Assembly: GCA_022600255.1 (NCBI GenBank)
Contig: JAHZKU010000281.1
Location: 1-27,486 of the forward strand
DNA length: 27,486 nucleotides
From: Actinomycetes bacterium
GTDB lineage: Bacteria > Actinomycetota > Actinomycetes > S36-B12 > GCA-2699445
Direction: 5' to 3'
A program made the position numbers and the translations under genes. The notes below the pieces were generated by a model that saw only the letters and a list, made by a program, of their open reading frames with translations, ran no database searches and had not been told where the DNA came from. This document shows, in pieces, positions 15,287-21,596 of the stretch. How positions within the stretch are numbered: position 1 is the first letter of the stretch; each line of letters opens with the position of its first letter.

Positions 15287-16585
15287 TCAAGACAGTGGTC
15301 GCGGTGGTTGGCTCTCCTCCAACGGCGGGGGCGCACTGGCGGTGTCATCTAGGGTACTCAACTCCCGGAACCGCGGAATGACCAGCGGAACCAAACAGAT
15401 CACTGTAATTGCGACGGCAATGATCGGGAACGCCCACTCGATGCCCACACCATCGACCAACGGCCCAACCAATAAGAATCCGATCGGTCCGGCCGCGTAC
15501 TGAATCGCGGTCAGCAAGCCCACCACCCGACCGCGGAGGCGCGACGGTGTCCGAGTCTGCATCGCGACGTTGAGAATGGGTTGGATCGGTCCGAAGGCGA
15601 TCCCGACAACGATGGACAGCACGATCATCCAGGCCAAGTCCGGCAGCGAACTGAGCCCCAAGATCCCCAGAGCCGTGAAGAGCAGCGCTAGCCAGAAGAC
15701 CCGAAGATTCCCGATTCGCACGCTCAACCAGCCATAGGCTAATGCTCCTGCAATCATTCCCAATGACATGGCCATCAGTACTAAGCCGAGTCGGCCTGGT
15801 GCATCCTGCGCCTCGTAGAAGACCGGCAGAAGCACCCCTTCAACTGGGAGCCAGATGGCGACCAACGCCGCCATTAGGATGGCAAGCGCGCGCTGGAGGC
15901 GATCGCGCCACACAAACACGATGCCCTCCGAGGTGGACTTCCAGAAGCCAACCTCGTCGGTCGTACTCGGCTTGCCGCCACCTGGGATCTTGACGATGGC
16001 GATCGCAAACGTGCTGGCTGCAAACATCATCGCCGTGATCCAAAACGTGGGGGCCGCTCCGATCACCGCGATGAGAACACCCCCGAGGGCAGGGCCAATA
16101 ACGTAGGCGGCGCCCCACACAGCTTCATGGATCCCGTTGGCTTTCGCCAACGGCAGGCGGGCGGCTTCGGCAGCCTCTGGCACCATGGCCTCCCGTGCCC
16201 CCATCCCCGCCGGATCGAAGATTGCACCAAGGACAGCCAGGATGGCCAAGAGCCCAAAGTCCAATCCGAAGGCAAAATCAACAATGGGGATCAGGGCCAC
16301 ACTGATCAGACTCAGGATGTCCGAGATCACCGAGACCTTTCGCCGCCCGGCCTTGTCCACGATGGTTCCCGAAAGTAGGGCCGCGATCATGGTCGGTACC
16401 GCAGTGATCGCGGCCAAGACCCCAGCAGCCGTTGCGCTGCCGGTCCGCTCTAGTACAAGCCAGGGCAGGGCGACGATGGTGATCCCGTTGGCGGCGCCGG
16501 ACAGCCCGGTGCCAGCCTCTACCGCCAGAAAGGGCCGCCAACTCCTTACCCCCGAAAGGGCGGCTGCATCAGGGTCGGAAGGCAC
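15287..16585 (-). CDS. MFS transporter, EntS/macrolide-efflux-like (MFS_3)
   Basis: The 432-aa polytopic membrane protein has about 12 predicted spans. The loop between spans 2 and 3 carries GTIVDKAGRRKVSVISD, the major-facilitator G-x3-D-x2-GRR-type motif. The run MQTRTPSRLRGRVVGLLTAI is typical of the MFS_3 group containing EntS and macrolide exporters. Members export siderophores or drugs by proton antiport; the substrate here is unknown. The cytoplasmic C-terminus is Pro/Ser-rich. The start is a GTG at 16585. A minus-strand TAGATT lies only 2 nt before this GTG, too close for the leaderless pattern seen elsewhere, so the start is moderately secure. Upstream is a perfect inverted repeat, and the APH-like kinase follows in the same operon. 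Confidence 0.86.
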   Translation of the reverse strand: MPSDPDAAALSGVRSWRPFLAVEAGTGLSGAANGITIVALPWLVLERTGSATAAGVLAAITAVPTMIAALLSGTIVDKAGRRKVSVISDILSLISVALIPIVDFAFGLDFGLLAILAVLGAIFDPAGMGAREAMVPEAAEAARLPLAKANGIHEAVWGAAYVIGPALGGVLIAVIGAAPTFWITAMMFAASTFAIAIVKIPGGGKPSTTDEVGFWKSTSEGIVFVWRDRLQRALAILMAALVAIWLPVEGVLLPVFYEAQDAPGRLGLVLMAMSLGMIAGALAYGWLSVRIGNLRVFWLALLFTALGILGLSSLPDLAWMIVLSIVVGIAFGPIQPILNVAMQTRTPSRLRGRVVGLLTAIQYAAGPIGFLLVGPLVDGVGIEWAFPIIAVAITVICLVPLVIPRFRELSTLDDTASAPPPLEESQPPRPLS

Positions 16586-16598
16586 AGAATCTAGCTTG

Positions 16599-16617
16599 CC
16601 TGATCCAGCGGATCAGG
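16599..16617. promoter_or_regulatory. Perfect 8-3-8 inverted repeat, operator candidate
   Basis: CCTGATCC-AGC-GGATCAGG is perfectly symmetric with 8-bp arms and a 3-nt centre. It lies between the divergent MFS and PPK2 genes, 13 nt before the MFS GTG and 97 nt before the PPK2 ATG. It spans the expected promoter of the MFS-phosphotransferase operon. A dimeric repressor site is plausible, but no regulator gene of a matching family is adjacent. It could also form a small hairpin in RNA. Confidence 0.5.
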
Positions 16618-16713
16618 GCGAGTGCAGGCAACATCTGCAGATATCCGGCATCATCGGGAGCAGTGGCTGTCCCGATGTGGGGGTGCCAATGCTACTCAGA
16701 AACGAAGGCCAAA

Positions 16714-18186
16714 ATGATAACCGGTTACGCCAAGGCGAAGAAGGTCAGCAAAGCGGACTACAAGAAGCGTGTTGAAACGCTACGGGTCGACTTGATCAAC
16801 GCCCAGTATGACCTGAAGTCGGCGGACTTTCCGCTGGTCATCGTGATCGCCGGTGACGATCGGGTAGGCGCAGCCGAAGTGGTGAATCGATTGAATCAGT
16901 GGATGGACAGCCGCTACCTAAGAACCCAGGTACTTGGCGATCCGTCGGAGGAGGAAGCACAGCACCCCCGGTTCTGGCGGTTGTGGCAATCGATCCCCCC
17001 GAAAGGCCAGGCCGCACTGTGGGTGGGGGGACTCATGCGAATGGTCAGCGCCTACCTCGCTAACGAAGTCAGCAAGTCCGAACTACACAGTTGGGCGACG
17101 AACCTCCGTCAGTTCCAAGATGAGCTGATCGCCGACGGCGCTCTGATCCTGAAGTTCTACATCCACACTCCGGCCAAACTGCAGAAGAAGCGCATGAAGA
17201 AGGCGAAGAAGAACGACCGGGCTTGGCGGTATCATGCTCGTGACTGGCAGACCGCAGACGCCATGTCGGATGGCCTACCCGTCATGGAGGAGGTGCTGCG
17301 CGAGACAACCACGCGTGGCGCGCCGTGGCATATCATCGAGGGCTCAAGTCGCCGCACCCGAGACCTCCTAATCGGGGAGGCGATTCAGGCCTCGATCCAG
17401 TACCGCCTCGAGCAGGAGCAACCGGCAGGTATTGCATTGCCGCCCTCGTCGTTTAGTGATGCGCCCGATGTGACTAGCGAAGTCGATTTGTCGGCGAGCA
17501 TTGATCGGGCAGACTACGACGTTGAACTTGAGGAGCTGCAAGGGGAACTGCACTCGCTCTCGCACCGCGCGCAGAAGAAAGGCGTGTCGTCGGTTCTGGC
17601 GTTTGAGGGCTGGGATGCCGGCGGTAAGGGTGGCGCGATTCGACGGGTCACCGCAGGGCTGGAAGCCGGTGACTATCGTGTGATTCCGGTAGCCGCCCCC
17701 ACCCAGGAGGAACTGCGGTACCCATATCTCTGGCGGTTCTGGCGCAATCTGCCTGGGGAGGGCCAAGTCGCCATATTCGACCGGACTTGGTATGGCCGTG
17801 TTCTCGTGGAACGGGTGGAGGGGTTCGCCACGGACGCCGATTGGCAGCGGGCCTACGCCGAGATCGTGAACTTCGAACAGCAACTGGTGGATCGAGGCCT
17901 ATACGTCGGAAAGTTCTGGCTACAAATCTCTAAGGATGAGCAACTGGCCCGTTTCAAATCTCGCGAGAACACGCCGTACAAGAAGCACAAGATCACTGAG
18001 GAGGACTATCGCAATCGCGAGAAGTGGGACCAGTACGTGATTGCCGTTAACGAGATGATTTCGCGCACCTCGACGCCGCTGGCCCCCTGGACCCTAGTCC
18101 CTGCCAATGACAAGTATTCCGCCCGGCTGACGGTGCTCCGGACAGTGAACGAGGGGCTGCGTGCCGCCATCAAACGTGCCTCCTAG
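16714..18186 (+). CDS. Two-domain PPK2-type polyphosphate:AMP phosphotransferase (PAP-like)
   Basis: This 490-aa protein has two PPK2 domains in tandem, the layout of polyphosphate:AMP phosphotransferase, which makes ADP from AMP and polyphosphate. The second domain is intact, with Walker A FEGWDAGGKGG at 297-307 and the lid/Walker B segment DRTWYGR at 356-362. The first domain is degenerate: where the Walker A GxGKG should be it reads AGDDRVGAAE (46-55), without the lysine, and the DR-WYGR-like segment is replaced by ALWVGGLMRM. Catalysis should rest on the C-terminal domain, as reported for Pseudomonas PAP. ATG 16714 has GAAGG 5 nt upstream; a GTG/ATG-type extension to 16663 is less likely. 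It is divergent from the MFS gene and convergent with arsR. ADP phosphorylation is an alternative activity. Confidence 0.9.
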   Translation: MITGYAKAKKVSKADYKKRVETLRVDLINAQYDLKSADFPLVIVIAGDDRVGAAEVVNRLNQWMDSRYLRTQVLGDPSEEEAQHPRFWRLWQSIPPKGQAALWVGGLMRMVSAYLANEVSKSELHSWATNLRQFQDELIADGALILKFYIHTPAKLQKKRMKKAKKNDRAWRYHARDWQTADAMSDGLPVMEEVLRETTTRGAPWHIIEGSSRRTRDLLIGEAIQASIQYRLEQEQPAGIALPPSSFSDAPDVTSEVDLSASIDRADYDVELEELQGELHSLSHRAQKKGVSSVLAFEGWDAGGKGGAIRRVTAGLEAGDYRVIPVAAPTQEELRYPYLWRFWRNLPGEGQVAIFDRTWYGRVLVERVEGFATDADWQRAYAEIVNFEQQLVDRGLYVGKFWLQISKDEQLARFKSRENTPYKKHKITEEDYRNREKWDQYVIAVNEMISRTSTPLAPWTLVPANDKYSARLTVLRTVNEGLRAAIKRAS

Positions 18187-18194
18187 CCGGGCGC

Positions 18195-18602
18195 TCAAGC
18201 GATGGGAAGGCTGCGATCGGCCGCTGCGACTTCGCCGGTGAACAGGCCACCAAGCTGGGCCAATCGATTGGTATCAACCGAGTACCAGGCCCAAGTGCCC
18301 TCCTGATCCCGAATCAGGAGCCCAGCTTGCGTCAGGATCTTCAAGTGATGGCTAACTGTCGGCTGCCGAAGCCCTAGGGGCTCCGTTAAGTCGCAAGCGC
18401 AAAGACGCTGGCCCGCCAGAATCAGCGACAAGAGTTGCAGTCGGGTGGGATCAGCGACGGCCTTGAGGAGTCTGGCGAGCTCCTGGGCATCAGTGCGATT
18501 CAGCGGTGCTTGTAGCCCGGCGGGGAGACAATCCGTTCCCATGCCTGGCCCACACGCGTTTTCGGATTCAGTCGGCGATACTGCCGGTGTGACTGCTGTC
18601 AT
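18195..18602 (-). CDS. arsR: ArsR-family arsenic-responsive repressor
   Basis: This 135-aa winged-helix repressor of the ArsR/SmtB family has QRLCACDLTEPLGLRQPTVS and then HHLKILTQAGLLI. The Cys68-Ala-Cys70 pair in the DNA-binding region is the classic As(III)/Sb(III) sensor C-x-C-D. Two further cysteines near the N-terminus, Cys17 and Cys25, could supply a third ligand, as in some actinobacterial ArsR proteins. The protein would release its operator when arsenite binds. ATG 18602 follows a strong GGGAGGG; an ATG at 18668 would add 22 residues without a ribosome site. It is divergent from the aquaporin gene. A perfect palindrome at 18700-18719 is the likely operator for both directions. Confidence 0.93.
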   Translation of the reverse strand: MTAVTPAVSPTESENACGPGMGTDCLPAGLQAPLNRTDAQELARLLKAVADPTRLQLLSLILAGQRLCACDLTEPLGLRQPTVSHHLKILTQAGLLIRDQEGTWAWYSVDTNRLAQLGGLFTGEVAAADRSLPIA

Positions 18603-18620
18603 GGCGTGCCCTCCCGCTGA

Positions 18621-18659
18621 CACAAAGTCTTGGCGCAAAGTGTTGGCACAAAGATTGCG
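18621..18659. repeat. Three imperfect 13-nt tandem repeats upstream of arsR
   Basis: CACAAAGTCTTGG (18621-18633), CGCAAAGTGTTGG (18634-18646) and CACAAAGATTGCG (18647-18659) are contiguous. Units 1 and 2 agree at 11 of 13 positions, and units 1 and 3 at 9 of 13. They lie in the expected 5' leader of arsR, between its ATG and the palindromic operator. No function is known. Confidence 0.6.
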
Positions 18660-18699
18660 ACACCTCATTGTAACCGAGCACTAATATCTATGGCAGTCT

Positions 18700-18719
18700 A
18701 TATTGACAGTAGTCAATAT
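18700..18719. promoter_or_regulatory. Palindromic ArsR operator candidate
   Basis: ATATTGAC-AGTA-GTCAATAT is a perfect inverted repeat with 8-bp arms and a 4-nt centre, between divergent arsR and the aquaporin gene. TTGA/TCAA half-sites flanked by AT are typical for ArsR/SmtB repressors. A -35-like TTGACA is embedded on the plus strand (18703-18708) and a TATATT (18699-18704) overlaps, so binding should block transcription. Confidence 0.75.
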
Positions 18720-18754
18720 GTGCCTGGTGCAGCCATCCGATTGGACTCTGACCG

Positions 18755-19453
18755 ATGCCACGTCGAATCTTTGCCGAGTTTCTTGGCACTGCGCTCTTGC
18801 TGGCCGCCATCGTCGGCTCAGGCATCATGGGCCAGGCGCTCAGCAGCGACCTAGGGGTCGTTCTGATCATCAACACCTTGAGCACCATCTCCGCGCTTGG
18901 CGTGCTGATCTGGACGCTGGGTTCGGTTTCAGGTGGTCACTTCAATCCGGCAGTAACCGGGATTGCGGCACTGCGACGAGAGGTGCGCCTCCCCGAGGCT
19001 GGCGGCTACGTGGCCGCACAGATTGTTGGTGCTGTCCTCGGTGTGGGTTTAGCCAACTTCATGTTTGACCTACCCGTTTGGGAGCTGTCCGCGAACGAAC
19101 GGTGGGGTGCGGGCGTTTGGGTGGGCGAGATCGTGGCCACGGCTGGCTTGCTATGGGTGATTGGTGCGCTAACCCGTACCGGAAAGGGGCACCTAGGTCC
19201 GCTGCTGGTCCCGCTATGGATCGGAGCAGCCTTCTTGTTCACCTCCTCCACGTCTTTTGCGAACCCCGCCGTGACAATCGGTCGCGCCTTCACCGACACC
19301 TTTAGCGGGATTGAATTGGCCAGTGTTGCGCCGTTCATCGTATTCCAGTTAGTCGGGGCGCTGCTCGGGGCGGCGCTGACGGAGATCTTCTACCCGCGCA
19401 AGGCGCAGCCCGAGCCCTTAGACCTGCCAGAGCCAGTCCACGACGCAACATGA
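18755..19453 (+). CDS. aqpS: Aquaporin of the arsenic cluster (AqpS-like)
   Basis: This 232-aa MIP-family channel has six membrane spans and the two pore motifs HFNPAVT (NPA 64-66) and FANPAVTIGR (NPA 170-172). The second NPA is followed by Val instead of the Arg usual in the selectivity filter, as described for Sinorhizobium AqpS. AqpS replaces an arsenite pump by letting As(III) made by ArsC flow out down its gradient. The cytoplasmic tail is short and Pro-rich. The gene follows the divergent arsR and the operator, and precedes arsC by 9 nt. ATG 18755 has a weak ribosome site but no better in-frame start exists. General glycerol or water transport cannot be excluded, but context favours arsenic. 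Confidence 0.9.
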   Translation: MPRRIFAEFLGTALLLAAIVGSGIMGQALSSDLGVVLIINTLSTISALGVLIWTLGSVSGGHFNPAVTGIAALRREVRLPEAGGYVAAQIVGAVLGVGLANFMFDLPVWELSANERWGAGVWVGEIVATAGLLWVIGALTRTGKGHLGPLLVPLWIGAAFLFTSSTSFANPAVTIGRAFTDTFSGIELASVAPFIVFQLVGALLGAALTEIFYPRKAQPEPLDLPEPVHDAT

Positions 19454-19462
19454 GGAGAAGAA

Positions 19463-19879
19463 GTGTCAGAAATCTCAAGCGACAAGCACAGCGTCTTGTT
19501 CGTCTGCGTGCACAACGCCGGGCGATCACAAATGGCAGCGGCCTACGTGGCCGCGCTGTCAAACGGCGCCGTCGAAGTGCGGTCGGCGGGATCAGCGCCT
19601 GCGGACAGCATTAATCCGGCCGTCGTTGCGGCAATGGCGGAAGAAGGGATCGATATCGCCGCTGAAGTCCCCAAGGTGTTGTCTGACCAAGCCGTCGTGG
19701 ATTCGGATGTGGTGATCACGATGGGTTGTGGGGACGTATGCCCGATCTACCCCGGCAAACGATATGAGGACTGGAAACTCGCCGATCCGGCCGGCCAAGG
19801 GGTCGCCGCGGTGCGACCGATCCGGAACGAGATCCGCGGTCGTGTAGAGGCCTTGCTGGACTCCTTATTGCCCGCCTGA
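19463..19879 (+). CDS. arsC: Arsenate reductase, low-molecular-weight-phosphatase type
   Basis: The 138-aa protein has the LMW-PTP fold. The P-loop VCVHNAGRSQ carries nucleophile Cys15 in a C-x5-R motif, and the general-acid loop LADPAGQG contains Asp108. Two more cysteines, Cys89 and Cys93, lie in MGCGDVCP, where thioredoxin-coupled ArsC enzymes hold their resolving pair; the spacing is shorter than in S. aureus ArsC. Mycothiol/mycoredoxin coupling is the actinobacterial alternative. It reduces arsenate to arsenite, to be exported through the aquaporin. The GTG start has GAGGAG overlapping the aquaporin stop, so translation is coupled. No arsB or ACR3 is present nearby. Confidence 0.94.
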   Translation: MSEISSDKHSVLFVCVHNAGRSQMAAAYVAALSNGAVEVRSAGSAPADSINPAVVAAMAEEGIDIAAEVPKVLSDQAVVDSDVVITMGCGDVCPIYPGKRYEDWKLADPAGQGVAAVRPIRNEIRGRVEALLDSLLPA

Positions 19880-19888
19880 GCGCACGTA

Positions 19889-19906
19889 TTCGGGCTACCA
19901 CCCGAA
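19889..19906 (+). terminator. Small hairpin after arsC
   Basis: TTCGGG-CTACCA-CCCGAA forms a perfect 6-bp stem with a 6-nt loop, 10 nt after the arsC stop. There is no T-run, so at most a weak terminator. It separates the arsenic genes from the next promoter. Confidence 0.35.
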
Positions 19907-19922
19907 GCCGCGACAACACCAC

Positions 19923-19928
19923 TAAGGT
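19923..19928 (+). promoter_or_regulatory. -10 element of a probable leaderless promoter for the phosphatase gene
   Basis: TAAGGT is followed by 7 nt and GTG at 19936. The short TTGGAGT spacer contains a GGAG, but it is too close to the start to act as a normal ribosome site. This makes transcription independent of the arsenic operon plausible. Confidence 0.45.
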
Positions 19929-19935
19929 TTGGAGT

Positions 19936-20607
19936 GTGCACCTATATGTGATGCGGCATGGGCAAAGCCATGTCAATCTTGCGGACCTCACGCTGTCTCA
20001 TCGGGACGAACCCCTCACCGAGAAGGGGGTCGCGCAGGCGACCGCCGCTGCGGAGTACATTTCCGAACATCTGACACTCGACGGTATCTTTGCCAGCACC
20101 GTCGCGCGAGCCGACCAGACCGCCCGTCTCGTCAGCGAAGCCACCAGCGTTGCGGTGACTCCTGACCCGCGACTGCGCGAGATCGGAACCGCTTACCCGG
20201 ACGGCACCCCGGTGGCGCAAACGGACTTGCGGCCCTACGTTCCCAAGATGTGGGGCACGCAACGTCCGTACGAACCCGTAACCGAGGGTGGGGAATCCTG
20301 GATGCAGTTCCGGTCCCGGGTGGGATCCTTCCTAGAATCCACCGTTCCGGTCCGGGGCCGATTTGGGGATCCCACACCGCTATCCCCAGACCACGACAAT
20401 GAGCACTACCTAGTGGTGTGTCATGCCGGGGTGATCGAGGCGATGTTCGAATACGTCTTTGAGAAGGGCCCGTGGAGCGCAGTAGCGATCCACACCAGCC
20501 ACACTGGGCTCACTCACTTGCAGTATTCGCCGATGGTGGATATGCCCGACTGGTGGCTGCACTATCACAACCGGATCGTTCACCTATCTGAGGACCTCAT
20601 CACCTGA
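19936..20607 (+). CDS. Histidine phosphatase family protein (phosphoglycerate-mutase-like)
   Basis: This 223-aa protein of the histidine phosphatase superfamily opens with LYVMRHGQSHVNL, whose His8 is the phospho-acceptor. DGIFASTVARADQTARLV supplies the second-shell Arg, and YLVVCHAGVIEAMFEY supplies the second catalytic His. The pattern resembles broad-specificity phosphatases rather than glycolytic phosphoglycerate mutase; the substrate is unknown. No signal peptide is present. The start is GTG 19936, close to the RHG motif as in the family. The stop TGA shares its last base with the ATG of the CDF gene, so these two are coupled. A link to metal homeostasis is inferred only from this coupling. 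Confidence 0.88.
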   Translation: MHLYVMRHGQSHVNLADLTLSHRDEPLTEKGVAQATAAAEYISEHLTLDGIFASTVARADQTARLVSEATSVAVTPDPRLREIGTAYPDGTPVAQTDLRPYVPKMWGTQRPYEPVTEGGESWMQFRSRVGSFLESTVPVRGRFGDPTPLSPDHDNEHYLVVCHAGVIEAMFEYVFEKGPWSAVAIHTSHTGLTHLQYSPMVDMPDWWLHYHNRIVHLSEDLIT

Positions 20608-21542
20608 TGAGTCAGAAAAATGGTAGCGGCGGGGTCGCAGATCTGTCCAAGTACGCGTGGCTATCCCTTGGTGTAGGCGTTGTTGTCCTGGCCCTGAAAC
20701 TTGGGGCGTGGTGGGTAACAGATTCAGTTGGCTTGTTCTCCGATGCCATGGAATCGCTAGTCAACATTGCTGCGGCCATCGTGGCGATCATCGCACTGCG
20801 CACCGCCGCCAAGCCGGCGGATCGAGCGCACCAGTTTGGTCACGGCAAAGCCGAGTACTTTTCGGCCTTGACCGAGGGTGTTCTCATCATTTTGGCGGCG
20901 TCCCTGATTATTTTCACTGCTGTACCAAGGCTTCTCCAACCAGAGCCGCTTGAGGAGATTGGGCTCGGGCTGGCCATATCCGTACTGGCTTCACTGTTGA
21001 ACGCGGTCGTGGCGCTGATACTTTGGCGAGCGGGCACCAAGCACGGGTCGCTAGCGTTGATTGCAGATGCTAAGCATCTCATAACCGACCTGTGGACCAC
21101 CGGCGGGGTTTTGGCTGCAGTATTGCTTGTTGGCTTGTCTGGCTGGCTGATTCTGGATCCCTTGATTGCCTTGGCGGTGGCGGTCAACATCATCTTGGTG
21201 GGCTTCGGACTGATGCGCCGCAGCCTCTCCGGCTTGATGGATTCTGCGCTCCCTGAGTCCGATGTGACCAAACTGAAGACCGCTCTGGCTCCGTATCGTG
21301 GCCAAGATATAGAGATCCATGCGGTGCAGAGTCGGATTTCGGGACGGCAGCGTTTCGTCTCAATGCACGTACTTGTGCCGGGAGGGTGGTCAGTTACTGC
21401 TGGGCATGATTTGTGCGAATCGATCGAAGACTCGGTCAAGGAAGCGTTGGGTTCATGCTCGGTCAGCACCCACCTGGAGCCACGGGAAGACCCGCGCTCG
21501 TTTTCAGACACGCCAGAGGGTGCTGAACACGAGTTGGACTGA
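20607..21542 (+). CDS. Cation diffusion facilitator (CDF) metal exporter
   Basis: This 311-aa CDF transporter has six membrane spans and a cytoplasmic C-terminal domain (about 215-311). FGHGKAEYFSAL at 78-89 is the hallmark after span 2. Span 5 has the expected metal ligands in ADAKHLITDLW (His157, Asp161). Span 2 differs from E. coli FieF: aligned by its DSLVD motif, the two Asp ligands are Glu49 and Asn53 (SDAMESLVN). CDF proteins export Zn, Fe, Mn, Co or Cd by proton antiport; metal preference cannot be read here. The ATG overlaps the phosphatase stop by 1 nt. The tail is acidic. It could contribute to metal resistance beside the arsenic genes. Confidence 0.92.
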   Translation: MSQKNGSGGVADLSKYAWLSLGVGVVVLALKLGAWWVTDSVGLFSDAMESLVNIAAAIVAIIALRTAAKPADRAHQFGHGKAEYFSALTEGVLIILAASLIIFTAVPRLLQPEPLEEIGLGLAISVLASLLNAVVALILWRAGTKHGSLALIADAKHLITDLWTTGGVLAAVLLVGLSGWLILDPLIALAVAVNIILVGFGLMRRSLSGLMDSALPESDVTKLKTALAPYRGQDIEIHAVQSRISGRQRFVSMHVLVPGGWSVTAGHDLCESIEDSVKEALGSCSVSTHLEPREDPRSFSDTPEGAEHELD

Positions 21543-21562
21543 ATCCGCCGATGCCGGTTCGC

Positions 21563-21568
21563 TACGTT
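21563..21568 (+). promoter_or_regulatory. Possible -10 element for treS-mak
   Basis: TACGTT lies 28 nt before the ATG at 21597. A transcript starting near 21575 would carry the GGGAG at 21585-21589. No clear -35 at standard spacing. Confidence 0.3.
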
Positions 21569-21596
21569 GGACCTAAGCAGCGACGGGAGCTAGTTG

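Noticed and set aside
16137..16775. A 212-codon plus-strand frame across the MFS gene and the intergenic region
   Set aside because: It is antisense to the MFS transporter, runs over the inverted repeat and ends inside the PPK2 gene.
18603..18668. A 22-residue N-terminal extension of ArsR
   Set aside because: It covers the 13-nt repeats and lacks a ribosome site, whereas ATG 18602 has GGGAGGG.
20840..21511. A 223-codon minus-strand open frame opposite the CDF gene
   Set aside because: It lies wholly within a clear CDF transporter, has low-complexity composition and no ribosome site.
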